Source of the DNA: JBFJWU01 sp041623475 [NCBI: bacterium]
Lineage (GTDB): Bacteria > J088
Reading direction: 5' to 3'
Assembly: GCA_041623475.1 (NCBI GenBank)
Contig: JBFJWU010000069.1
Span: forward strand, 1-11,962
DNA: 11,962 nucleotides
The translations under genes and the position numbers were made by a program. Positions 6,536-11,962 of this stretch are shown one piece after another; position 1 is the first letter of the stretch; every line of letters starts with the position of its first letter. A model generated the notes under the pieces. The model was not told where the DNA came from and did no database searches. It saw only the letters and a program-made list of their open reading frames with translations.

Positions 6536-6925
6536 TCAGTCGTCTGACTCGTCTTCGTGGTCCTCGCACTGGTGGTCTTCACCGTCACCTTTTTTCATGT
6601 GCTTGCCGTGATGTTCCTTCATCCGCTCACGGGCGGCTTTCATCTCGGCTTCGGTGATTCCGCCATTGCCATCGGCATCGATCTTGGCAAATTTCTTTTC
6701 GATCCAAATCCGGTGGTGCGCCAGAAATTCGTCCAGAGACACGGATCCATTGCCGTCGCTGTCCAAATCTGAAAACTCCATCTTGTGATGATGGCGCTTG
6801 CCGTGCTCGCCTTTTTTCATGTCGCCGTGCTTGCCGTGTCCATCACCACCTTCGTGGTGGCCCGCATAGGCAAACGTTCCGGCTAATGCTGCGGCGCAAG
6901 CCGCCGCTAATATCTTGCCTGTCAT
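6536..6925 (-). CDS. secreted His-rich, acidic EF-hand calcium-binding protein
   Basis: A 129-residue exported protein. Residues 1-21 are a signal peptide (MTGK, an alanine-rich core, AYA|GHH). Residues 22-50 are rich in His, Gly and Lys. Two canonical EF-hand loops follow: DSDGNGSVSLDE (55-66) and DADGNGGITEAE (83-94), both with Asp at positions 1 and 3, Asn at 5, Gly at 6 and Glu at 12. The tail is His-, Asp- and Glu-rich with one cysteine (C120). The start ATG has a good Shine-Dalgarno sequence, AGGAG at 6938-6934. It probably binds Ca2+ in the periplasm, and the His clusters could bind Zn, Ni or Cu. Its exact role is unknown. The gene is convergent with pcm and has its own terminator. The MscS gene ends 62 bases upstream on the same strand. 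Confidence 0.88.
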   Translation of the reverse strand: MTGKILAAACAAALAGTFAYAGHHEGGDGHGKHGDMKKGEHGKRHHHKMEFSDLDSDGNGSVSLDEFLAHHRIWIEKKFAKIDADGNGGITEAEMKAARERMKEHHGKHMKKGDGEDHQCEDHEDESDD

Positions 6926-6987
6926 GACTGGTGCTCCTTTGGTTGAATGGTCCGATCCAGTCTGTCGCGAACCACAGTGTAAAACGG

Positions 6988-7959
6988 CTATTGTTGTTCT
7001 GACCCTGTTTCCGGTGGTCGGGTTCCCGGCTTGCCTTCTGTCGCATTGTTATAGAACCGCGTGGTCGGGTACGCCAGGTCAATATCGTCGTGCTGGGCAA
7101 ACTCCCTCAGGGTTGCCTCCCAGATCTCCTGCGCCTGATTTCGCCGCTTGCGTGGTTCGCACATGAACCGCAGCGTAAACTGGACGCCGGAATCCTTGAC
7201 CGACGTATAAACGATCGGGCTCAGATTCGCGTAATGGATCATCCACTTGCGGCTGGCCCGCTGGATTTCCTGGCGCGCCTGCTTGACCGTTTCCCCGCCG
7301 CGGGTCTGCGCGACCCGGGTCAGGATTGACTTTGCCTTTTCCCAATCGCTTTCAAACGTCACCTGCACGGCAATTTCTTCCCAGATAAATGGAAACCCGC
7401 TGGTGTAATTGGCGATTTTCGACGTCAGCGCCTTGGCATTGGGAATGTGAATTACCCGGCCGGTGCTCTGGTCAGCGCCGACCCAGTTTCCGATTTCCAG
7501 CAACGTACTGGCAAACAAGCGGATGTCGATCACGTCTCCGGCTGTCCCGTCGATCTCAATCCGGTCACCGATCCAGTACGGCCGACGGACAACAATGAAC
7601 ACCCAGCCAAAGAAATTGGTAATCCAGTCCTTCAGCGCGACAGCGATTCCCGCCGACAACAATCCGAGAAAGGTGGCCAGGTCCGTGAACCCCTCCAGCC
7701 AGACCGGGCCGATCATCAGCACGGCGGCCAGAACAGTCAGGTAGGTGATAGTCTTGCGCCACAGGAACCAGGACCGTGTATCAGGCGTGCGCCCGTGCAC
7801 CAGCCGCAACACGCCCCAGCGCACCAGGATCAGGATCAGGACGATCACGATTGTGATCGTCAGGTTTTCCAGGGCATTGGAATCCATCTGGAAATTCGGT
7901 ATCAGGTCTGTCAGGTTACCCAAAGGGACTCCCGCAACGTTGGTCAAAGCCAGCGCCAC
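6988..7959 (-). CDS. small-conductance mechanosensitive channel family protein (MscS type)
   Basis: Inner-membrane channel protein of the MscS family, expected to release solutes on hypo-osmotic shock. In the 323-residue form, hydrophobic helices lie near residues 32-54 and 68-87. The pore-lining region FLGLLSAGIAVALKDWITNFFGWVFIVV follows at about 97-124. After it come RRPYWIGDRIEIDGTAGDVIDI, typical of the MscS beta domain, HIPNAKALTSKIANYT, and a cytoplasmic C-terminal domain with a polar tail. The start is uncertain. GTG 7959 has no usable ribosome site. A TTG at 7923 follows a GGGAG five bases upstream, and an ATG lies at residue 25; any of these leaves the channel core intact. It diverges from slyD. 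A more exact subfamily (YnaI, YbdG and others) cannot be set by eye. Confidence 0.9.
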   Translation of the reverse strand: MALALTNVAGVPLGNLTDLIPNFQMDSNALENLTITIVIVLILILVRWGVLRLVHGRTPDTRSWFLWRKTITYLTVLAAVLMIGPVWLEGFTDLATFLGLLSAGIAVALKDWITNFFGWVFIVVRRPYWIGDRIEIDGTAGDVIDIRLFASTLLEIGNWVGADQSTGRVIHIPNAKALTSKIANYTSGFPFIWEEIAVQVTFESDWEKAKSILTRVAQTRGGETVKQARQEIQRASRKWMIHYANLSPIVYTSVKDSGVQFTLRFMCEPRKRRNQAQEIWEATLREFAQHDDIDLAYPTTRFYNNATEGKPGTRPPETGSEQQ

Positions 7960-8128
7960 CCGCCGACATCGATAGAATTATCCAGTGTACTGAGATGCGT
8001 CACTGTCTGTCGATCAATATCCGGCTGCCGTCCGTTACACTATAGAACCATGACAAACCGTTGCCGCTGCGAAAGCCGTGATCTCGAATCCGGCCCGGGC
8101 AACAGATAAACTGGAGCACTGACAGGAT
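7960..8128. promoter_or_regulatory. divergent intergenic region between the MscS gene and slyD
   Basis: These 169 bases must hold promoters for both directions. The only -10-like sequences I can point to for slyD are TACACT (8036-8041) and the adjoining TATAGA (8041-8046), with no clear -35 partner. In the other direction a GATAAT-like sequence lies near 7977-7982 (minus strand), again without a good -35. No inverted repeat or known riboswitch was recognised. Confidence 0.25.
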
Positions 8129-8611
8129 ATGAACGCCGACAACAATTGTGTCGTAGAAATCGAATACACCCTGACCGGCGATGATGGCGAGGTTATTGAT
8201 ACGTCCGAAGGCCGCGGCCCGCTGGCGTACCTGCACGGCCACAACAATATCATTCCCGGGCTGGAAAACGCCCTGGCCGGCAAGGCCGTCGGCGATTCGG
8301 TCAAGGTTTCGATCCCGCCGATTGACGGTTATGGTGAACACGATGCTGACCTGATCCGCGCGGTACCCCGTGGCGAATTCCCGGACCCCGACAAGATCGA
8401 AGTCGGCATGCAGTTCCAGGCCAGTTCGGACCAGGGCCCAATCGTCGTTACTGTCACCGATATGGATGCCGAAAACATCACTGTCGACGGCAACCACGAA
8501 CTGGCCGGTCACACGCTGCACTTTGATGTCAACGTCGTCGGCGTCCGCGAAGCCACCGCCGAAGAACTGGACCACGGCCACGTCCACGGCCCCGGTGGAC
8601 ACCACCACTAA
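8129..8611 (+). CDS. slyD: FKBP-type peptidyl-prolyl isomerase SlyD
   Basis: Cytoplasmic prolyl isomerase and chaperone that in E. coli also carries nickel to hydrogenase. The 160-residue protein has the FKBP domain split by an IF (insert-in-flap) chaperone domain. DGEVIDTSEGRGPLAYLHG near 19-37, IIPGLENALAG near 41-51 and DGYGEHD near 66-72 belong to the first part. The IF domain is about 72-125, and NHELAGHTLHFDV (about 122-134) returns to the FKBP fold. The tail DHGHVHGPGGHHH (148-160) is a compact His-rich metal-binding end, shorter than the Cys/His tail of E. coli SlyD and without cysteines. The ATG has an AGGA-type ribosome site (ACAGGAT) directly upstream. It stands alone, convergent with the thioesterase-like gene across a repeat-bearing gap. 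Confidence 0.94.
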   Translation: MNADNNCVVEIEYTLTGDDGEVIDTSEGRGPLAYLHGHNNIIPGLENALAGKAVGDSVKVSIPPIDGYGEHDADLIRAVPRGEFPDPDKIEVGMQFQASSDQGPIVVTVTDMDAENITVDGNHELAGHTLHFDVNVVGVREATAEELDHGHVHGPGGHHH

Positions 8612-8649
8612 GCGACACCGCGTAACAAGAACGCGGAAAACAACCACGC

Positions 8650-8670
8650 CCCCTCCTTGTAAAGGAGGGG
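8650..8670. terminator. perfect 9-bp hairpin after slyD, possible terminator or short palindromic repeat
   Basis: CCCCTCCTT, loop GTA, AAGGAGGGG form a perfect 9-bp inverted repeat with a 3-base loop, 39 bases after the slyD stop. The plus side is followed by AGAAAAATAG and no U-tract. On the minus side the nearest T-rich run is about 10 bases away. So a standard intrinsic terminator is not certain. The arms read as a ribosome-binding sequence (AAGGAGG) and its anti-sequence (CCTCCTT). It resembles the short palindromes scattered between genes in many genomes. Confidence 0.5.
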
Positions 8671-8695
8671 AGAAAAATAGAATATCCAGCGCCAC

Positions 8696-8827
8696 AAGGC
8701 GTGCAAATTTGCGTGAGATGTGGTGATGCCCGGAGCGGATGGACCGCGGTCGTAGCAGCGCTACGGCGAGGATCCAGCCGCGAGGACAGCGCGCGAGATG
8801 CCGTAAAGCTGCCCCGCCGCGCACCGA
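8696..8827. repeat. structured tandem repeat, copy 1
   Basis: First of two neighbouring imperfect copies of about 132-133 bases. It matches copy 2 throughout, in conserved blocks (AAGGCG-GCA, GATGCCCG, TAGCAGCGCTA, CGAGGAT) and a fully identical 31-base core at 8781-8811. CGTAGC-AGC-GCTACG (8751-8765) is a 6-bp, 3-base-loop hairpin. The element lies outside genes. Its family was not recognised. Confidence 0.75.
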
Positions 8828-8950
8828 AAGGCGCGCAGATGTGCGGTAGATCGTGCGATGCCCGCAAGGCGGGGCACCGCAGGAATAGCAGCGCTATTTC
8901 GAGGATGACTCGCCGAGGACAGCGCGCGAGATGCCGTAAAGCTGCGCGCC
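8828..8950. repeat. structured tandem repeat, copy 2
   Basis: Second copy, with the identical 31-base core at 8914-8944, offset 133 bases from copy 1. Its hairpin AATAGC-AGC-GCTATT (8884-8898) differs from copy 1 at the two outer base pairs, but on both arms, so pairing is kept. It has an additional bulged stem, TGCCCGC-AAG-GCGGGGCA (8859-8876), poorly matched in copy 1. Similarity fades at the stop codon of the leftward hotdog gene (8952). Confidence 0.75.
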
Positions 8951-8951
8951 G

Positions 8952-9398
8952 TCAGACCTTGCGGACGTGTGCCGTATAGGTCGCACTACACATCTCCGTC
9001 CCGTCCCCGATTGCCATCACAACCCGGACCGGAAAATTGTGCTTGCCGTTTTCGCTGACCGCATCATTGACCGCCTGGATTTCATCGGCGGTCATTGTTG
9101 CATCGATAAAGATCTGTTCCTTGACGATTTTTCCGTAATCGATCTGGCCGGCTTTCATCAGGACCATTCGGCCTTCCAGTTCGACCGAGCTGATCACCAG
9201 GGACGCCGCGCTGGTTTCGCCAAACGTATACAGCGCCCCGGCATGAATGGCCCCGAACGGGTTCTGGACGCAGGGCTCATGGGCCATCGACAGGCGAACG
9301 TGCCCGGGTTCGGCCAGTTCAACAATAATGCCCGCAGCAGCAGCATACGGGTTGGCATCGATCATGATGGATTGGACCTGTTCAGTGGAAATAGCCAT
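8952..9398 (-). CDS. hotdog-fold thioesterase-like protein (PaaI/DUF4442 type)
   Basis: A 148-residue protein, the usual size of a single hotdog domain. NPFGAIHAGALYTFGETSAASLV near residues 46-68 is the central-helix signature of this fold, with the HAGAL/E layout seen in PaaI and DUF4442 proteins. KAGQIDYGKIVKEQIFIDATMT near 82-103 fits the following beta strands. Members commonly hydrolyse acyl-CoA thioesters, but the substrate here cannot be read from the sequence. ATG 9398 has a clear ribosome site, AGGAG seven bases upstream. It lies downstream of livM on the same strand, with an 83-base gap, so it may have its own promoter or be the last gene of the ligase-livH-livM operon. A thioesterase beside an acyl-CoA ligase suggests acyl-CoA turnover. 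Confidence 0.8.
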   Translation of the reverse strand: MAISTEQVQSIMIDANPYAAAAGIIVELAEPGHVRLSMAHEPCVQNPFGAIHAGALYTFGETSAASLVISSVELEGRMVLMKAGQIDYGKIVKEQIFIDATMTADEIQAVNDAVSENGKHNFPVRVVMAIGDGTEMCSATYTAHVRKV

Positions 9399-9481
9399 GG
9401 TCGGCTCCTGTCAGTTTTGACGTTCTGGTGTTCGTAACGCGGATTGCAAAGATGGTACCACTGATGGCGGTCTGCCCGGGG

Positions 9482-10576
9482 TCAGTAGCGGAATGGCCAG
9501 CCCGCGAAGTAGCGCTTGATCCGCAGCCAGATGCCGAACAGGCCCAGCGGCTCAAAGATCAGGAAGCCGCAGACAACAATGGCGAACAGCATGGTCGACT
9601 GCTGTCCGGAACTGAGGTTGGACAGAAAAGGCAGTTGCCGGCCGATCAGTTCCAGCAGTGGTGACAGGAACGTGTAAACCATCGCGCCCGCAACGGCACC
9701 GAAAACGGTTCCCATGCCGCCCAGGACAATGATTGAAATGTACTGGATGCTCATCATCATGTTGAACGGCGGCTCAACGGTGATGTATTGTTGCTGGAAC
9801 GCAAACATGGCACCGGCTACCCCCGCGAAAAACGACGACACGCCAAAAGCCGTCACCTTGGCCCGCGCGTGGTCGATGCCCATGACAGCTGCCGCCACAT
9901 CGTGGTCCCGTACCGCGGCCATGGCCCGTCCTGACGCCGACCGCTTGATGTTGGTCGCCACAGCAACAGTAACCAGGGTCAAGACCAGGAACAGGAAATA
10001 AAGCTTGCGCTCGAACGTCAGCTCCAGCCCCAACACGTGACTGGTGTTGTTGAATCCGCTCAGCATCGAACCGCTGTCTGACCCGGCAAACCATGAGTGG
10101 ACAGGGACACCGATACCGACCACGCCATTGGTGTACTGGGGAAACGAAAGCAGCACGTGGTTTACCAAAAACAGCAGGCCGATCGTCACAATCGCGAGGT
10201 ACAAGCCTTCGAGGCGCAGGGCAAACGGCCCGATGCACAGCCCTACCAGCGCCGCCAGCAAGCCGGCCAGCGGCAGGATCAGCCAGAACGGCAGGCCAAA
10301 CCGGTTGCCGAAAACTGCCGCAGTGTAAGCGCCAATGGCCAGGAATGCCGCGTGCCCGAGGCTGATCTGACCGGTAAAGCCGGTCAGGATCATCAGGCTG
10401 GTGGCACCGACAATGGTAATCATCGCCAGGTTGCCCGTCGTCAGCCAGTGGTGGTTGGCGACGAACGGAAACGCCAACATGGTCGAGACCCAGATGACCA
10501 GGCCGATCTTGTGCCAGCGGTCCGGAAACAGGACCAGGTCGTCGGCGTATTCAACAATCAGCTTGCGGGTTGGCAT
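9482..10576 (-). CDS. livM: branched-chain amino acid-type ABC transporter permease LivM
   Basis: Inner-membrane permease of a LivM-type importer, 364 residues. It has a polar N-terminal stretch of about 22 residues and many hydrophobic helices. TGFTGQISLGHAAFLAIGAYTAA near 65-87 is the family signature. The ATPase-contact loop is ASGRAMAAVRDHDVAAAVMGID near 215-236, and FAGVAGAMFAF and IVLGGMGTVFGAVAGA follow. ATG 10576 overlaps the livH stop as TAATG, showing tight coupling. Related systems carry branched-chain amino acids, urea, amides or aromatic and fatty acids. The ligase upstream makes an acid substrate plausible, but this is inference. No ATPase or periplasmic binding protein gene is in the window. 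Confidence 0.93.
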   Translation of the reverse strand: MPTRKLIVEYADDLVLFPDRWHKIGLVIWVSTMLAFPFVANHHWLTTGNLAMITIVGATSLMILTGFTGQISLGHAAFLAIGAYTAAVFGNRFGLPFWLILPLAGLLAALVGLCIGPFALRLEGLYLAIVTIGLLFLVNHVLLSFPQYTNGVVGIGVPVHSWFAGSDSGSMLSGFNNTSHVLGLELTFERKLYFLFLVLTLVTVAVATNIKRSASGRAMAAVRDHDVAAAVMGIDHARAKVTAFGVSSFFAGVAGAMFAFQQQYITVEPPFNMMMSIQYISIIVLGGMGTVFGAVAGAMVYTFLSPLLELIGRQLPFLSNLSSGQQSTMLFAIVVCGFLIFEPLGLFGIWLRIKRYFAGWPFRY

Positions 10577-11472
10577 TAGACGCGTTTGACCTCTTCGCGC
10601 CCGAACAGGCCATAAGGCCGGATGATCAAAAACAGAATCATCGCGACGTAGGGAAAGACGGCGTGGAAATTCTGGCCGAAATGGCCGAGGTTGGGATTAA
10701 TATAGCCCTGGGTCATGACTTCCAACACCCCCAGCGCAAGCCCGGCAATCACCGCTCCCGCAGCTGAATCCAGGCCGCCGATCACGGCCGCCGGAAACGC
10801 CCGTAACGCGATATAACCCAGATTGACGTCGACGCTGCGCGGAAACATCCCCAGGAAAATGCCTGCCAACGCCGCGTAGGCACCGGCAATAAACCAGGTT
10901 GCACCGAAGATCCGGCCGACCGGGATCCCCAACGCCAGCGCCGCCTCCTGGTCTGATGCCGTGGCCCGCATGGCAACACCAAAGCGGCTGTATTTGATCA
11001 GCAGGAAAAACAGCGTCAGCGCAATGGCACCAGCTACCGTAGCAGCAACCGCGTTCAACAAAACAGTGGCACCGAGGATGTCTATGGACCCGGAAGTATC
11101 CCAGGGTGTTGCCATGCCATATGGCTGTGGTCCCCAGACCAGCACCAGAAACGTCCGCAGCAGGAATCCGACAAAAATCGTGATAATAATCGTGACAAAA
11201 ACGGGACGGCCGATCAATGGTCGCAGGAACGCCCGCTCAATTCCCGCTGCGACCAGCCCGGTCAGGAGCATTGCCACCAGCAGCGACAAACCCCACGGCA
11301 GGCCGGCGCTGTTCAGGGCGACCATCAGGAACGCCCCCAGGCCCAACAGGTCCCCCTGGGCAAAGTTAAAGACCTGGGATGCCCGGTAAATCACGACAAA
11401 ACCCAGGGCGATCAAGGCATACATCGCACCCAGGGCCAGTCCGGACCCTAAGAGTTGCAGGAACGTTTCCAT
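10576..11472 (-). CDS. livH: branched-chain amino acid-type ABC transporter permease LivH
   Basis: Partner permease of LivM, 298 residues, highly hydrophobic with about eight membrane helices. The opening LGSGLALGAMYALIALGFVVIYRASQVFNFAQGDLL (about 8-43) is characteristic of LivH. The EAA-type ATPase-contact loop is YSRFGVAMRATASDQEAALALGI near 162-184, and AFPAAVIGGLDSAAGAVIAGL near 227-247 is also typical. The end IIRPYGLFGREEVKRV is the usual LivH tail. It begins 13 bases after the acyl-CoA ligase stop, without a clear ribosome site, and shares one base with livM (TAATG). The order ligase, livH, livM on one strand indicates a single operon. Confidence 0.94.
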   Translation of the reverse strand: METFLQLLGSGLALGAMYALIALGFVVIYRASQVFNFAQGDLLGLGAFLMVALNSAGLPWGLSLLVAMLLTGLVAAGIERAFLRPLIGRPVFVTIIITIFVGFLLRTFLVLVWGPQPYGMATPWDTSGSIDILGATVLLNAVAATVAGAIALTLFFLLIKYSRFGVAMRATASDQEAALALGIPVGRIFGATWFIAGAYAALAGIFLGMFPRSVDVNLGYIALRAFPAAVIGGLDSAAGAVIAGLALGVLEVMTQGYINPNLGHFGQNFHAVFPYVAMILFLIIRPYGLFGREEVKRV

Positions 11473-11485
11473 CAGCGTTGGTCCA

Positions 11486-11962
11486 TCACTTATAGATCCC
11501 GTTGATCATGTCCTGGTACAGGTCGTGGATATTACGACGACGAACCTTTTGCGTTGCGGTCAGCTCGCCGTCGTCCTGGTGCAATTCCTTGGGAAACAGT
11601 TTGAACGCCTTGACCTGTTCAACCTGGGCCAGCAAGTCATTGGCCTTTTTGATCTCTTTGCCGATCAACTCAATCACTTCCGCCTTGGCCGACAGATCCT
11701 CGAACGATGTATAAGGGATACCACTGCGCGTCGCCCAGTCCCCGGTCGTGTCGTACTCGACCTGGACCAGCGCGGCAATAAACTTTCGCCCGTCACCGAT
11801 GGCCACGGCCTCTTTGACGTACGGGCTGGTTTTGAGCGCGTTCTCGATTTTCTCGGGTGACAGGTTCTTGCCCCCGGACGTGATAATGATTTCCTTTTTG
11901 CGACCGGTGATCGCCATCGTTCCGTCGTCCATCACCGTGGCCACATCGCCTGTGTGCAACCA
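11486..11962 (-). CDS. long-chain acyl-CoA ligase (AMP-forming), C-terminal part (runs off the right edge)
   Basis: Activates fatty or related carboxylic acids to acyl-CoA using ATP. The window holds the last 158 codons and the stop. It opens with WLHTGDVA, the conserved motif with the ribose-binding Asp. It continues with ITGRKKEIIITSGGKNLSPEKIEN, the hinge to the C-terminal subdomain that is typical of long-chain (FAA1/FadD15-like) ligases. The probable catalytic lysine is in TATQKVRR near the end. The N-terminal adenylation domain lies beyond the right edge, so no start is given. The gene is immediately upstream of livH. Clusters of an AMP-binding ligase with Liv permeases recur in proteobacteria; its real substrate is unknown. 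Confidence 0.92.
   Translation of the reverse strand, partial: WLHTGDVATVMDDGTMAITGRKKEIIITSGGKNLSPEKIENALKTSPYVKEAVAIGDGRKFIAALVQVEYDTTGDWATRSGIPYTSFEDLSAKAEVIELIGKEIKKANDLLAQVEQVKAFKLFPKELHQDDGELTATQKVRRRNIHDLYQDMINGIYK

Larger units (their letters stand above)
8612..8951. other. 340-base gene-free region between convergent genes, filled with structured repeats
   Basis: No credible gene lies between the slyD stop and the end of the leftward hotdog gene. The stretch contains a 9-bp hairpin (8650-8670), an AT-richer spacer, and two tandem copies of an imperfect repeat (8696-8950). Open frames cross it on both strands, but they simply translate the repeat into Arg/Ser/Ala-rich, unlikely protein, so I treat it as non-coding. 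It probably also contains the transcription ends of both neighbours. Confidence 0.7.

Noticed and set aside
6847-6863. Hairpin-like CACCACCTTCGTGGTGG
   Set aside because: It is within the EF-hand gene, encoding the His/Glu/Gly stretch; no U-tract and no terminator position.
7447-8109. 220-codon plus-strand frame opposite the MscS gene
   Set aside because: Its composition is polar and repetitive (Gln, Asp, His, Arg), it matches no family, and it is antisense to a clear MscS protein.
8000-8824. 274-codon minus-strand frame covering slyD
   Set aside because: Antisense shadow of slyD that runs into the repeat region; no recognisable domain.
8612-8951. CRISPR-like array or tRNA in the gene-free region
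   Set aside because: Only two long repeats with no short regular spacers, and no cloverleaf or CCA end could be found.
8701-8979. Open frame of 92 codons on the plus strand (and one of 112 codons on the minus strand, 8529-8867)
   Set aside because: They only translate the tandem repeat, are rich in Arg, Ser and Ala, overlap real genes at their ends and lack ribosome sites.

Overview
The window is GC-rich, densely packed bacterial chromosome whose proteins look like those of a Pseudomonadota (proteobacterium). A gammaproteobacterium is my best guess, from the SlyD with a His-rich tail, the E. coli-like Pcm motifs, and the LivH/LivM and FadD-type genes. I cannot name a genus. I see no tRNA, rRNA, CRISPR array, insertion sequence or phage gene.

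Left part (1-3955): a molybdenum cofactor (Moco) locus. A partial moaA runs leftward off the window. Diverging from it are mobA, a fused moaD-moaE, a fused moaC-mogA/moaB, and moeA. The rightward genes overlap or nearly touch, so they are probably one translationally coupled operon. Together they cover GTP to cyclic pyranopterin monophosphate (MoaA, MoaC), molybdopterin synthesis (MoaD/MoaE), adenylation (MogA-like), Mo insertion (MoeA) and GMP attachment (MobA). Only the MoaD activator MoeB, and a protease to release the buried Gly-Gly end of MoaD, are not seen here.

Middle part (3961-6925): the same strand continues without a real gap into a large membrane protein that joins a CxxC DCC/DUF393 redox domain to a lipase-maturation-factor (LMF1-like) domain. 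An ATGA overlap couples it to a protein-L-isoaspartate methyltransferase with an apparent signal peptide. These two look like an envelope protein folding and repair pair attached to the Moco operon. A convergent secreted EF-hand, His-rich protein follows, with a terminator that overlaps the end of the methyltransferase gene.

Right part (6988-11962): a leftward MscS-type channel gene diverges from slyD, a metal-binding prolyl isomerase. A 340-base gene-free stretch follows, holding a strong hairpin and two tandem copies of a structured repeat of about 132-133 bp whose hairpin shows compensatory base changes. Next come a leftward hotdog-fold thioesterase-like gene, livM, livH and the C-terminal end of a long-chain acyl-CoA ligase running off the right edge. 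The ligase and the two permeases form one operon. The transporter's ATPases and binding protein are not in view.
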